From an uncultured Hyphomonas sp. (GTDB lineage: Bacteria > Pseudomonadota > Alphaproteobacteria > Caulobacterales > Hyphomonadaceae): DNA of 64,000 nt. Positions 17,103-25,925 of the stretch are shown here, one piece after another. The position numbers and the translations under genes are program-made. Under the pieces are notes generated by a model. That model was given only the letters and a program-made list of their open reading frames with translations, made no database searches and had not been told where the DNA came from. Every line of letters starts with the position of its first letter. The first letter of the stretch is position 1. The stretch spans positions 248,001 through 312,000 of the forward strand of contig NZ_OY781472.1 in assembly GCF_963677035.1 (NCBI RefSeq), read 5' to 3'.

Positions 17103-18326
17103 ATGACGAAAGTTGTCGCCCGCATCCAGGATTTTCTCAGACTTGAGAGTGCCGCCGGCCTTATCCTGATGATGGCGGCTGCGCTGGCAATTGTGGCAAA
17201 CAATACGGTCTTCAGTCTCTGGTATGGCGGCCTTCTTTCCACGCCCGTGGTCGTGCAGGTCGGTGCGCTGGAAATCGCGAAGCCTTTGCTTCTCTGGATC
17301 AATGACGGCCTGATGGCCGTCTTCTTCCTGTTGGTCGGCCTTGAAATCAAGCGGGAGGTCCTGGAGGGCGAGTTGTCGTCACTCGACAAGACGGTGCTGC
17401 CGGCGCTGGCAGCCATTGGTGGCATGGCCGGGCCTGCCATCATTTATGTCATGCTCAATTTGCCGTCCCCGGAGACCCTGCGCGGCTGGGCCATTCCGGC
17501 AGCGACCGACATTGCCTTTGCGCTGGGAATTCTTGCCCTGCTTGGCACGCGCGCGCCGGTTGCGCTGAAAATCCTGTTGCTTGCCATTGCCATTATTGAT
17601 GACCTCGGCGCGATCCTGATCATCGCCCTGTTCTACACTGAGCAACTCTCGCTTCAGGCGCTCGGCCTGGCAGCGGCTGGATTCGCAGGTCTGGTTCTGA
17701 TGAACCGGATGGGCGTGAAGCGTATCGCACCTTATATCCTGGTTGGCATGTTCATCTGGGTTTGTGTGCTGAAGTCCGGCGTACATGCGACCCTTGCTGG
17801 CGTGCTGACGGCGCTTGCCATTCCGCTTTCGGCCCGCAAAGAAACCGGACAGTCGCCACTTCACAAACTGGAGCACGGCCTCCATCCGTGGGTCGCCTTC
17901 CTGATCCTGCCGGTCTTCGCCTTCGCCAATGCCGGTGTCGATCTTCGCGGTGTCGATCTGGACGCTCTGACGGGGACGATCCCCCTCGGCATTGCGCTCG
18001 GCCTGTTCTTTGGCAAACAGATTGGCGTGTTCGGTCTGACTTATGCGGCGGTGAAGACCGGCCTGGCCCGGCTCCCCTCCGGCATCAGCTGGCTGCATGT
18101 CTATGGCGTGGCCTGCCTCACGGGCGTTGGCTTCACCATGAGCCTTTTCATCGGCAGCCTCGCCTTCAGCACAGCCGCCGAACTTGACCAGGTTCGACTG
18201 GGTGTCCTGATGGGGTCTGTTGCGTCCGGATTGCTCGGCTTTGCCGTACTGCGCTTCGCCAGCCGCCCGGATGAAGCTCAAGCGCTGCGTAATCTCCCCA
18301 ACGCGCCGGTGCCGCTCCAGAAGTAA
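17103..18326 (+). CDS. nhaA: Na+/H+ antiporter NhaA
   Basis: 407-aa inner-membrane antiporter that exports Na+ or Li+ in exchange for two protons. It carries the NhaA signatures: NDGLMAVFFLLVGLEIKRE, then ATDIAFALGIL with the conserved aspartate, and AIIDDLGAILIIA with the ion-binding Asp-Asp pair. About twelve hydrophobic segments are visible. I chose the ATG at 17103, preceded by AAGGA, over a TTG two codons earlier. The leader upstream is strongly structured, which may couple expression to ions, pH or an sRNA; that is inference. The downstream 245 bases contain hairpins but no gene. Confidence 0.95.
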   Translation: MTKVVARIQDFLRLESAAGLILMMAAALAIVANNTVFSLWYGGLLSTPVVVQVGALEIAKPLLLWINDGLMAVFFLLVGLEIKREVLEGELSSLDKTVLPALAAIGGMAGPAIIYVMLNLPSPETLRGWAIPAATDIAFALGILALLGTRAPVALKILLLAIAIIDDLGAILIIALFYTEQLSLQALGLAAAGFAGLVLMNRMGVKRIAPYILVGMFIWVCVLKSGVHATLAGVLTALAIPLSARKETGQSPLHKLEHGLHPWVAFLILPVFAFANAGVDLRGVDLDALTGTIPLGIALGLFFGKQIGVFGLTYAAVKTGLARLPSGISWLHVYGVACLTGVGFTMSLFIGSLAFSTAAELDQVRLGVLMGSVASGLLGFAVLRFASRPDEAQALRNLPNAPVPLQK

Positions 18327-18426
18327 AGGCGGGCCCGGCAAAGCCGCCATCTCGCGTCATACCCAGGCACCTGACTTTCCCCCCGGCACGCAGGCGAAGA
18401 CGCCCAGGATATGCCTTTCTGACCAA

Positions 18427-18449
18427 GGCTGCCTGAAATTCAGGCAGCC
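18427..18449. repeat. Hairpin downstream of nhaA
   Basis: Perfect 9-bp arms GGCTGCCTG/CAGGCAGCC with an AAATT loop, about 100 bases after the nhaA stop. A second small stem GCTGCC/GGCAGC follows at 18499-18519. There is no T tract; these may be a factor-dependent 3' end or part of the next gene's leader. Confidence 0.5.
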
Positions 18450-18571
18450 GCAGAAATGTCAGGCCGCATTAAAAGAAGCACTGGCCCTGCCCCGCGACGC
18501 TGCCTATTCGACGGGCAGCGAGAGAACGATACGTCAAAGACGATCGGGTAAAGTACCGGGAGGAAATCAAC

Positions 18572-20761
18572 GTGCATCGATGGATGTTGGGCGCCTGCAT
18601 TGCCATGTCCGGTGCCGGACTGGCCATGGCTGACGAAGACCCGCCCGCCCGCAATTTCACCACCTACCAGCCGACAGTCCGCCCGGTCCGGATCGAGACA
18701 AGCGAAGCGCCCGTCATCGATGGCAAACTTGACGAAGCGATGTGGTCAAAGGCCGCGGAAGTTTCAGAGTTCTATCAGGTAGAGCCGAAAGTCGGCCCGC
18801 CCAGCGTCGAGACGCGCGTCTATTTCGCCTATGACGAAAACAATCTCTATGTCGGCATCCATGCCTATGACGACAAGCCGGACGAAATCCTCGCCTCTGT
18901 GCTGGAACGCGATGGAGAGATCTGGCGGGATGACATGTTCCGCTTCTATATCGATCCGTTTAACACCGGCACGTCAGGCTTCGGCTTTGACATCAACGCC
19001 CTCGGCGCGCGCACCGAACGCCTGATCCGCTATGGCCAGGCGCCGATTGATGCGTGGAACATCATCTGGGATGCCGACGCGGTGCGCACCGATGACGGCT
19101 GGACGGCGGAAATTTCTCTGCCGTTCCGCTCGCTCAGCTTCGACCCGGCCTCCGACGGCTGGGGCCTGATGATGACGCGCGAGCGCGCCCACGCGAACGA
19201 GGAAATCCGCTGGGCCGGAATCGACCAGTCGGTCAACAAGTTCGGCTTTGCCCGGCCGGGCTATCTTGAGGGCATTGAGGACATCAAGAAGGGCAAAGGG
19301 TTCGACGTTCAGCTGCAGGCAGGCCTTGTCGGGAACCGTCGCTGGACCCAGCCGCGCGATGACGACCTGAAGATCGAGCCAAGCGCGAACATCTCCTACA
19401 AGTTCACGCCCTCACTGACCGGCCTTCTTACGCTGAATACAGACTTCTCCGACACGCCGCTGGACGACCGGCAGATCAATACCGGGCGCTTCTCGCTCTT
19501 CTTCCCGGAAACACGGGATTTCTTCCTGCAGGACGCCGCCCTGTTCGAATTTGCCGGACAGACCTTTGCCGGTGCCCCGAACGGACAACCCTTCTTCTCG
19601 CGCCGGATCGGCATTGTGAATGGCCAGTCCGTGAAGGTGGATGCCGGCCTGAAGCTGAGCGGTGAAATCAATGGTGTGGAAGTCGGCATCCTGTCGGCCC
19701 AGACCGGCAGCATCGGAAACATCGGCTCCCAGAACCTGTCCGTGGCGCGCGCGACAGTAGACGTGCTGGACCAGTCCCGTGTCGGCTTCATCGCCACGAA
19801 TGGCGACCCGACCGGCCTGTCCGACAATACGCTGGCAGGAGCTGATTTCAGCTATCGCGTACCGTCCCTCTTTGGCGGCGGACGGATGCAGGCCGACGTT
19901 TTCTACCAGCGTAGCTTCTCCTCCACGATGGGGGACGACGACTCCTTCGGGGCAAAGTTCGATTACCCGAACGACAAATGGGCCTGGAGCGTTGAAGCGC
20001 GCCAGATCGGCGAAGACTTCGCCCCGGCCCTCGGCTTCGTGAACCGGCCCGGCACCCGCACCTTCGGCGCGGACTGGCACCGGCGTTTCCGCCAGTCGGG
20101 GAACTATCTGCGCTGGTGGCAAATGGGCACCAGCCATGAGTACATCACCGACCTCGACGGCAATGCGGAGACAATGGTCAACTCCCTTGTCCTGAATGCC
20201 AACACGATCTGGACCGACGACCTGACCTTTACGGCAAGCCAGAATGAAGAACATATCAACACGCCCTTTGTCCTTCCCGGGGGGCTGGTCGTGCCGGTCG
20301 GTGTCTATGACAACAATGGCGTGAAATTCCGGATCCAGTCATCTTATGTGCGCCCCTGGGGCACGACATCGGAGATAGAGTTCAAGGACTTCTATGACGG
20401 CGAGTCGAAGCGCTATGACTTCCAGGGCAATTTCCGGCCCAATCCGCATGTCGACCTGAAAGTCCGATACAGCCGGCAGGACATTTCGATTCCGGCCGGG
20501 GATGTAAGTGTACAGATCGGATCTCTGGAAACAGTCTTCAATGTATCGACAGACCTCTCGGTCACCACGCAGACACAGTATGACAATATCAGCAACAGCC
20601 TGTCCTTCTTCGGCCGGCTGAACTGGGAACTGCGCCCGCAGACCGAAGTGTTCTTCGCCCTTGGCCATGGCGCCTATATCGAAGGCGACGATTTCCGCCG
20701 CAACTTCCGATCGGTCCAGACAAGCGCCATTCTGCGCTTTGGCAATACGTTCCGCTTCTAG
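18572..20761 (+). CDS. Outer-membrane DUF5916 protein with CBM9-like N-terminal domain
   Basis: 729 residues. A signal peptide ends near residue 20 (SGAGLAMADEDP). Residues about 40-215 form a family-9 carbohydrate-binding-like beta domain (APVIDGKLDEAMW, VYFAYDENNLYVGIHAYD, EISLPFRSLSF), and the rest is a DUF5916 region with alternating beta strands ending in RFGNTFRF, typical of an outer-membrane barrel. Ligand and role are unknown; sugar-containing polymer uptake is a guess from the CBM9-like fold. The start is a GTG at 18572 preceded by GGGAGGAAA. It converges on the acyl-CoA dehydrogenase gene with a shared terminator. Confidence 0.88.
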   Translation: MHRWMLGACIAMSGAGLAMADEDPPARNFTTYQPTVRPVRIETSEAPVIDGKLDEAMWSKAAEVSEFYQVEPKVGPPSVETRVYFAYDENNLYVGIHAYDDKPDEILASVLERDGEIWRDDMFRFYIDPFNTGTSGFGFDINALGARTERLIRYGQAPIDAWNIIWDADAVRTDDGWTAEISLPFRSLSFDPASDGWGLMMTRERAHANEEIRWAGIDQSVNKFGFARPGYLEGIEDIKKGKGFDVQLQAGLVGNRRWTQPRDDDLKIEPSANISYKFTPSLTGLLTLNTDFSDTPLDDRQINTGRFSLFFPETRDFFLQDAALFEFAGQTFAGAPNGQPFFSRRIGIVNGQSVKVDAGLKLSGEINGVEVGILSAQTGSIGNIGSQNLSVARATVDVLDQSRVGFIATNGDPTGLSDNTLAGADFSYRVPSLFGGGRMQADVFYQRSFSSTMGDDDSFGAKFDYPNDKWAWSVEARQIGEDFAPALGFVNRPGTRTFGADWHRRFRQSGNYLRWWQMGTSHEYITDLDGNAETMVNSLVLNANTIWTDDLTFTASQNEEHINTPFVLPGGLVVPVGVYDNNGVKFRIQSSYVRPWGTTSEIEFKDFYDGESKRYDFQGNFRPNPHVDLKVRYSRQDISIPAGDVSVQIGSLETVFNVSTDLSVTTQTQYDNISNSLSFFGRLNWELRPQTEVFFALGHGAYIEGDDFRRNFRSVQTSAILRFGNTFRF

Positions 20762-20774
20762 GGGGCAAAAGAAA

Positions 20775-20800
20775 AGCGCGGCCCCTTGCGGAGCCGCGCT
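20775..20800. terminator. Terminator between convergent genes
   Basis: The stem AGCGCGGC/GCCGCGCT (20775-20782 with 20793-20800) lies 14 bases after the DUF5916 stop. On the minus strand it is followed by CTTTTCTTTTG, so it best terminates the acyl-CoA dehydrogenase transcript. Confidence 0.75.
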
Positions 20801-20823
20801 GATCATTCGTCCTGCAATCAGGC

Positions 20824-22125
20824 TTATTTGCGCCAGACAGCAGCCATCGCCGGATCTTCCTCTTCGCCCGTGTACTTGCGGGTCTCGGCGCGGCCGACCA
20901 CCATGTGGTGCACCTCATCGGGACCGTCAGCCAGGCGCAGCGTGCGCTGGTTGGCATACATGCGGGCGAGCGGCGTCCATTGCGAAACGCCGGTTGCGCC
21001 GTGAAGCTGAATCGCATCGTCGATGATGTCGCAAACGCGCTCCGGCACCATGGCCTTGACCATTGAGATCCAGACGCGGGCTTCCTTGTTGCCCAGCACG
21101 TCCATCGCCTTGGCGGCCTTGAGGACCATCATGCGCATGGCTTCGATCTCGATGCGGGCACGGGACACTTTCTCAAGGTTACCGCCCAGCTTGATCAGGT
21201 CACGGCCAAAGGCCTGACGGGTCATGCCACGCACAACCATCAGGTCGAGGGCCTTCTCTGCCGCACCGATGGAGCGCATGCAGTGGTGGATACGGCCAGG
21301 GCCGAGGCGGAGCTGCGAGATTTCGAAACCGCGGCCTTCACCGAGCAGCATGTTTTCTTTCGGAACACGGACATTCTCGAAGCGGATGTGCATGTGACCG
21401 TGCGGTGCATCCGGATCGCCGAAGACGTGCATCGGGCCCATGATAGTCACACCGGGATGCGGCAGCGGCACCAGGATCTGCGACTGGCGACGGTTTACAT
21501 CCGGGCCGTCATTGGTTTTCACCATGGTGATCATGATGCGGCAGCGCGGATCGCCCGCACCGGAGATGTAGTACTTCTCTCCATTGATGACCCACTCGTC
21601 GCCCTCCAGAACGGCGCTCATGGAGACGTTCTTGGCGTCGGAAGACGGCAGAGCCGGTTCGGTCATGGCGAAGGCGGAGCGGATTTTGCCTTCCAGAAGC
21701 GGCTTCAGCCACTGTTCCTTCTGGGCTGGCGTGCCGACGCGTTCGAGCACTTCCATGTTCCCGGTGTCCGGCGCCGAACAGTTCATCGACTCAGAAGCCA
21801 ACGGGTTCTTTCCGAGTTCCGCAGCAATGTAGGCATAATCAAGGTTTTTCAGGCCTTCGCCGGTTTCAGCGTCCGGCAGGAAGAAATTCCAGAGGCCTTC
21901 CTTCTTGGCCGCATCCTTGGCCTTTTCCAGGGCTTCGAGCTGGCCCGGGGCGTAAGACCAGATGTCGGTCTTGCCTTCGCCGAGACGTTCGAATTCCTCA
22001 TACATCGGCTCGACAGTTTCAGCGATGAACCGCTTCACATGTTCGTAGAGAGGGCGCGCCTCCTCCGACATGCGCAGGTCGTTCATCTCGGCCATTGCGT
22101 CCATGGATTGTTGGGTGTCAGCCAT
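20824..22125 (-). CDS. Acyl-CoA dehydrogenase, ACAD10/11-like
   Basis: 433-aa flavoprotein. It has the family's N-terminal helical domain, the FAD-contact segment FAMTEPALPSSDAKN, the beta domain GDEWVINGEKYYISGAGDPRC, and the C-terminal helical part with QLHGATGVSQWTPLARMYANQRTLRLADGPDEVH. The last motif matches the ACAD10/11 branch, which handles long or 4-hydroxylated acyl chains. The expected reaction is alpha,beta-dehydrogenation of an acyl-CoA with electrons passed to ETF. The ATG at 22125 is preceded by GGAGG. Monocistronic. Confidence 0.93.
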   Translation of the reverse strand: MADTQQSMDAMAEMNDLRMSEEARPLYEHVKRFIAETVEPMYEEFERLGEGKTDIWSYAPGQLEALEKAKDAAKKEGLWNFFLPDAETGEGLKNLDYAYIAAELGKNPLASESMNCSAPDTGNMEVLERVGTPAQKEQWLKPLLEGKIRSAFAMTEPALPSSDAKNVSMSAVLEGDEWVINGEKYYISGAGDPRCRIMITMVKTNDGPDVNRRQSQILVPLPHPGVTIMGPMHVFGDPDAPHGHMHIRFENVRVPKENMLLGEGRGFEISQLRLGPGRIHHCMRSIGAAEKALDLMVVRGMTRQAFGRDLIKLGGNLEKVSRARIEIEAMRMMVLKAAKAMDVLGNKEARVWISMVKAMVPERVCDIIDDAIQLHGATGVSQWTPLARMYANQRTLRLADGPDEVHHMVVGRAETRKYTGEEEDPAMAAVWRK

Positions 22126-22276
22126 GATGGCTATCCTCCTTCACTCTGTTTCGTTGATCCACTGGTAGTCTGTGCGGCCACCCGGCCGCAAATTCTTTCT
22201 GGGTGATCTTTCCTGACGGGACGGCCCGTACAGCGCGCGCGTTGCGCTGAATCCCATACGGGTCTAGAGCGCGGCC

Positions 22277-23023
22277 ATGAGCCCGATTGTTGCCGCCATC
22301 ATTCTTGTCACCGTCTTGTTGGGCAGCTTTATTTCCGGCATTTTTGGCATGGCTGGCGGCGTCATCCTCATGGGGGTCCTCGCCTCGCTGGTGCCGGTTG
22401 CGACCGCCATGATGATCCATGGTGCCGTGCAGATGATCTCCAACAGCTACCGCGCCTTCCTCTGGCGCGACCATATCAACTGGCACATCTTCCGACGCTA
22501 CGCGCTCGGCTCCGGACTGGCGGTCCTTCTGCTGTTCGCGCTCAGCTGGCGACCGGACAAGCAGATGGTCTATCTGATGCTCGGCCTCGTCTCCATGCTG
22601 GTCTGGCTGCCAAAGAAATTGCTCGACCTCGACATCCAGAAACGCTGGCAGGCCGAGGGCGCAGGCTTTGTGGTGCAGGCCCTGAACACGGTAGCCGGTG
22701 TTGCGGGCCCCCTGCTGGACCAGTTCTTCGTCCGCACCGACATGCCCCGCCATGCCATCGTTGCGACCAAGGCGGTCACGCAGGTGCTGGCGCACTTCGT
22801 GAAAATCATCTTCTGGAGCACGCCGGTTATCGCGGCTGCCGGCTTTGGCGCCCTGCCGCCCTGGTGGCTGATCCTGGCAGCGGCGCCCATGTCCATGCTG
22901 GGCACGACGCTTGGCGGCAAGGTGCTCAACAGGTTGAGTGACGTGAATTTCAAGCGCGGTATGAAATACCTCGTCACCGCAATTGGTGCGGTCATGCTGA
23001 TGAAAGCTGCAGGCTGGTTTTAG
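22277..23023 (+). CDS. TauE/SafE family sulfite/anion exporter-like membrane protein
   Basis: 248 residues with about seven to eight transmembrane helices. The N-terminal helix contains the family GIFGMAGGVILMG glycine motif, repeated in a weaker form (TVAGVAGPLLDQFF) in the second half. Members move sulfite, sulfoacetate or related organic anions, or are orphan; no substrate can be inferred here. The ATG at 22277 follows directly on AGCGCGGCC without a strong ribosome site. It is divergent from the acyl-CoA dehydrogenase gene and 119 bases upstream of a LysR gene. Confidence 0.87.
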   Translation: MSPIVAAIILVTVLLGSFISGIFGMAGGVILMGVLASLVPVATAMMIHGAVQMISNSYRAFLWRDHINWHIFRRYALGSGLAVLLLFALSWRPDKQMVYLMLGLVSMLVWLPKKLLDLDIQKRWQAEGAGFVVQALNTVAGVAGPLLDQFFVRTDMPRHAIVATKAVTQVLAHFVKIIFWSTPVIAAAGFGALPPWWLILAAAPMSMLGTTLGGKVLNRLSDVNFKRGMKYLVTAIGAVMLMKAAGWF

Positions 23024-23142
23024 CGCCGCGCGCATTGGGTCACTCCACTGTCGAAGGTGTGACAATGCCCTATATTCGACTATTCGGGAACTTTATTATA
23101 TGAAGATCAAACATCACGAACAGTGATACTTCGGAGTTCCCC

Positions 23143-24075
23143 ATGAACTTGCGCTCAATCGACCTGAACCTGTTGCCGGTACTGGAGGCTGTCTATGACG
23201 AGCGCAGCCTGACACGCGCCAGCGAAATCCTGCGCATCACCCAGCCCGCGGTCAGCAATGCCCTGTCCCGGCTGAGGGCACATTTCGAGGACCCGCTCTT
23301 CGTGCGTGAAGGCCGCGGCGTGAAGCCGACGGCCATGGCGGAAGCGCTGATGCCCGCGGTGCGGGAAGCGCTCGACAAGTTGCGATCCGGGCTTGAGCCA
23401 CGCTCCGTCTTCGAGCCATCGCGCTCGACCCGCGTGTTCAACCTGTCGGCCCGGGATGCCGGCGCGTTTCTGATTGCCCCGGCGCTCGCCGCCCGGCTTG
23501 AACAGGTAGCGCCGGGCGTGCGAATTCTGTGGAGTCAGTTACACCGGTCTGCCGTGGCGGCCGAACTTGCGTCGGGACGGCTGGATCTCGCCATCGATGT
23601 GTCTGACCTGCTCGGCATGGACATGGAGCGCGAGACAATCCTGTCGACGCCCTATGTCTGTGTCCTGTCGCCGGATCATCCGCAAGCAGATCAGGCCCTG
23701 ACGCCAGACAGCTTCTTCGATCTGCGCCACATTGCCGTGTCCAGCCGGCGGGAAGGCCGCAGCCTGATCGAGGAACTGGCCCGCACATTCGGACGCCGGA
23801 TCACGCCAGCTCAGCGCTTGCCGAATTATATGCCTGCACTGGAAATTGTGCGCCAGACCGGGTTTGCCCTGGTGGCACCACACCAGATTGCCGAAGCCGT
23901 GGGTCTGACCATGCTGGACCTGCCCTTTGACTTTCCAGCGCCCGAATCCACCCTTTACTGGCACCGGGAAAATGCCGGGGACCCGGCGCTGACATGGCTG
24001 CGCGGCCTGATCCGGGACATCTCCCGCGACCTGGTAAAATCCGAAGATCACACAGAGTCTGCTGCCGCGTCCTAG
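23143..24075 (+). CDS. LysR family transcriptional regulator
   Basis: 310 aa with the N-terminal LysR winged helix in the NodD/NahR-like form: LRSIDLNLLPVLEAVYDERSLTRAS, then TQPAVSNALSRLR and DPLFVREGRGVKPT. The effector domain begins near residue 95. The regulated genes are unknown; the convergent crotonase and the upstream anion exporter are candidates. An AT-rich promoter region (TTTATTATATG) lies upstream. The stop overlaps the end of the convergent crotonase gene by 4 bases. Confidence 0.92.
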   Translation: MNLRSIDLNLLPVLEAVYDERSLTRASEILRITQPAVSNALSRLRAHFEDPLFVREGRGVKPTAMAEALMPAVREALDKLRSGLEPRSVFEPSRSTRVFNLSARDAGAFLIAPALAARLEQVAPGVRILWSQLHRSAVAAELASGRLDLAIDVSDLLGMDMERETILSTPYVCVLSPDHPQADQALTPDSFFDLRHIAVSSRREGRSLIEELARTFGRRITPAQRLPNYMPALEIVRQTGFALVAPHQIAEAVGLTMLDLPFDFPAPESTLYWHRENAGDPALTWLRGLIRDISRDLVKSEDHTESAAAS

Positions 24076-24749
24076 ATAGTAGACTGTTCCAGCGTCGGCA
24101 TGATCGCGTCGATCGCCGGTTTCCGGACCAGCATTTTGTTGCGGTAATAGGCCCCATTGGCGATGGCCTTCAGCGCCGTCGCCGTTTCCATGGCCGTGTC
24201 CATCAGCGCATCTGCTTCGACCACCTTGTCCAGCCAGCCGACCGGCACAGCCTCGTCCGGCGTATACAGGCGGGCCTGCACGAGCGCTTCCGTCAGATAC
24301 ATCGGGTTCAGCCGCGCCCGCGGCAGTTCCGTTGCAAAGCCCGGCAGCGTCATGCCGTTGACCGTCTCATTCGCACCGATCTTGAACGCGCCGCGCGTAC
24401 CAATCCGCGTGTCACCGCCCAGCAGGATGAAGGCCCCCATGGCGATGGAATGCCCCGTCGATGCAATGACGACAGGCATCTTGGAGGTAAACAGGCGCAT
24501 CGCCAGCTGACCGCCGCCGGTGACCAGTTTACGCACGCCTTCACCGTCGGATGTGGCGATGAACTTCAGGTCAAACCCCGCAGAGAATTTCCCCTCGCGC
24601 CCTGTCAGCACCAGAACTTCCCCGTCCTTCTCCGCTTCGTCGAGGCAGGCATTCACCGCCTCCAGCATGTTGAGGCTGATGGCATTCGCCTTGCCGTCAT
24701 CCATGGTGACAACAGAAATGCCATTTTCGGTTTTGACAGTCGCAGTCAT
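24072..24749 (-). CDS. Crotonase/enoyl-CoA hydratase family protein
   Basis: 225-aa, slightly short member of the enoyl-CoA hydratase/isomerase superfamily. The oxyanion-hole segments are visible as FSAGFDLKFI and MGAFILLGGDTRIG. The two catalytic glutamates of classical hydratases are not both evident, so an isomerase or other crotonase reaction is as likely. The ATG at 24749 is preceded by GGAG; an in-frame upstream start at 24809 would add 20 unconserved residues. The 3' end overlaps that of the LysR gene by 4 bases. Confidence 0.88.
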   Translation of the reverse strand: MTATVKTENGISVVTMDDGKANAISLNMLEAVNACLDEAEKDGEVLVLTGREGKFSAGFDLKFIATSDGEGVRKLVTGGGQLAMRLFTSKMPVVIASTGHSIAMGAFILLGGDTRIGTRGAFKIGANETVNGMTLPGFATELPRARLNPMYLTEALVQARLYTPDEAVPVGWLDKVVEADALMDTAMETATALKAIANGAYYRNKMLVRKPAIDAIMPTLEQSTI

Positions 24750-24848
24750 GTGGGTCTCCTTTTGCGGCACAAGGCATCGCGTGCCCTCAAGGAAAGCAAG
24801 CATTTCCAACGCGTCAGGCGTGAAAGGCGGGGTTTCAGATAGGCCTAG

Positions 24849-25310
24849 CTACTTTCGGCGGGCCCTGAAGAAGTCCTTCAGCAGCTGGCTGGCTGCCTCG
24901 CCGCGCGCCTCGTCCTGCTCGACGTCCGGGCGCCAGTGGCAGGTGGGTTGTTCGAAGAAACGCGCGCCGTGGATGACGGCGCCGCCTTTCGGGTCGCAGG
25001 CGCCGAAGACCAGCTTGCCAATGCGGGCCAGGCTGATTGCGCCTGCACACATCGCGCAGGGCTCCAGCGTGACATACATGGTGAGGCCGGTGAGACGGTA
25101 ATTGCCGCGCTTTCCGGCAGCCGCACGCAGGGCGACAATCTCGGCATGCGCGGTCGGGTCATGCCCGCTGATCGGCGCATTGGCGCCCTCGGCAACAATC
25201 TCGCCCGTTTCCGGATCGACGATCACGGCTCCCACAGGCACTTCGCCTGCCGCAGCAGCCTCGCCCGCCAGTTCCAGCGCACGGTCCATCGGATCAGCAA
25301 GAATTGTCAT
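24849..25310 (-). CDS. tadA: tRNA-specific adenosine deaminase TadA
   Basis: 153 residues, the usual size. It deaminates A34 to inosine in tRNA-Arg(ACG). The zinc site is HAE (residues 55-57, with Glu57 catalytic) and PCAMC (Cys85 and Cys88). The following segments GAISLARIGKLVFGACDPKGG and the C-terminal LLKDFFRARRK fit TadA rather than cytidine or guanine deaminases. A second in-frame ATG at residue 8 is possible. It is divergent from rsmD, 51 bases away. Confidence 0.92.
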   Translation of the reverse strand: MTILADPMDRALELAGEAAAAGEVPVGAVIVDPETGEIVAEGANAPISGHDPTAHAEIVALRAAAGKRGNYRLTGLTMYVTLEPCAMCAGAISLARIGKLVFGACDPKGGAVIHGARFFEQPTCHWRPDVEQDEARGEAASQLLKDFFRARRK

Positions 25311-25361
25311 GAAGATGAGATCGCCCTAGACGGGCCGGAAGTAAACCCGGAACAATACCGA

Positions 25362-25925
25362 ATGCGCATCATAGCCGGACAGCACAAGGGGCGCGCGATT
25401 GCGGCGCCGAAGGGACAGGGCACGCGGCCGACGGCCGACCGGGCGCGGGAGAGCGTGTTCAACGTGCTGGCCCATGCGCCCTGGGCGCCGGAGATTGAAG
25501 GCGCGCGGGTGATCGACCTGTTCGCGGGCTCTGGCGCGTTGGGCCTCGAAGCGGTGAGCCGAGGGGCGGCCTTCTGCCTGTTCGTGGAAACCGACCATTC
25601 GGCGCGTGGCGCGATCCGCGACAATATCGAGACGCTGGGCCTCTACGGGAACACGCGCATCCACCGGCGCTCGGCCACCGACCTTGGCGAGAAGCCCGCT
25701 GGCGTTGGCAGCCCGTTCACGATCGCCTTCCTCGACCCGCCCTATCACAAGGACCTCGTCACGCCCGCGCTCGCCTGCCTCGCACAGGGCAAGTGGCTGG
25801 CGGAGGGAGCCGTCGCGGTGGCGGAGACCGCTTCAGACGAACTGATCGCGCCGGAAGGCTGGGTAATGCTGGACACGCGGGATTATGGCGCCGCGCGGGT
25901 GTGGTTCCTGAAGCAGGTGGGCTAG
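25362..25925 (+). CDS. rsmD: 16S rRNA guanine(966)-N2 methyltransferase RsmD
   Basis: 187 residues. The SAM-binding motif DLFAGSGALGLEA spans residues 52-64 and the catalytic DPPY 125-128. The N-terminus RIIAGQHKGRAIAAPKGQGTR is characteristic of RsmD, which methylates G966 during 30S assembly. The ATG at 25362 gives this exact N-terminus; the longer open frame upstream overlaps tadA and is rejected. The stop overlaps the convergent patatin gene by 4 bases. Confidence 0.94.
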   Translation: MRIIAGQHKGRAIAAPKGQGTRPTADRARESVFNVLAHAPWAPEIEGARVIDLFAGSGALGLEAVSRGAAFCLFVETDHSARGAIRDNIETLGLYGNTRIHRRSATDLGEKPAGVGSPFTIAFLDPPYHKDLVTPALACLAQGKWLAEGAVAVAETASDELIAPEGWVMLDTRDYGAARVWFLKQVG

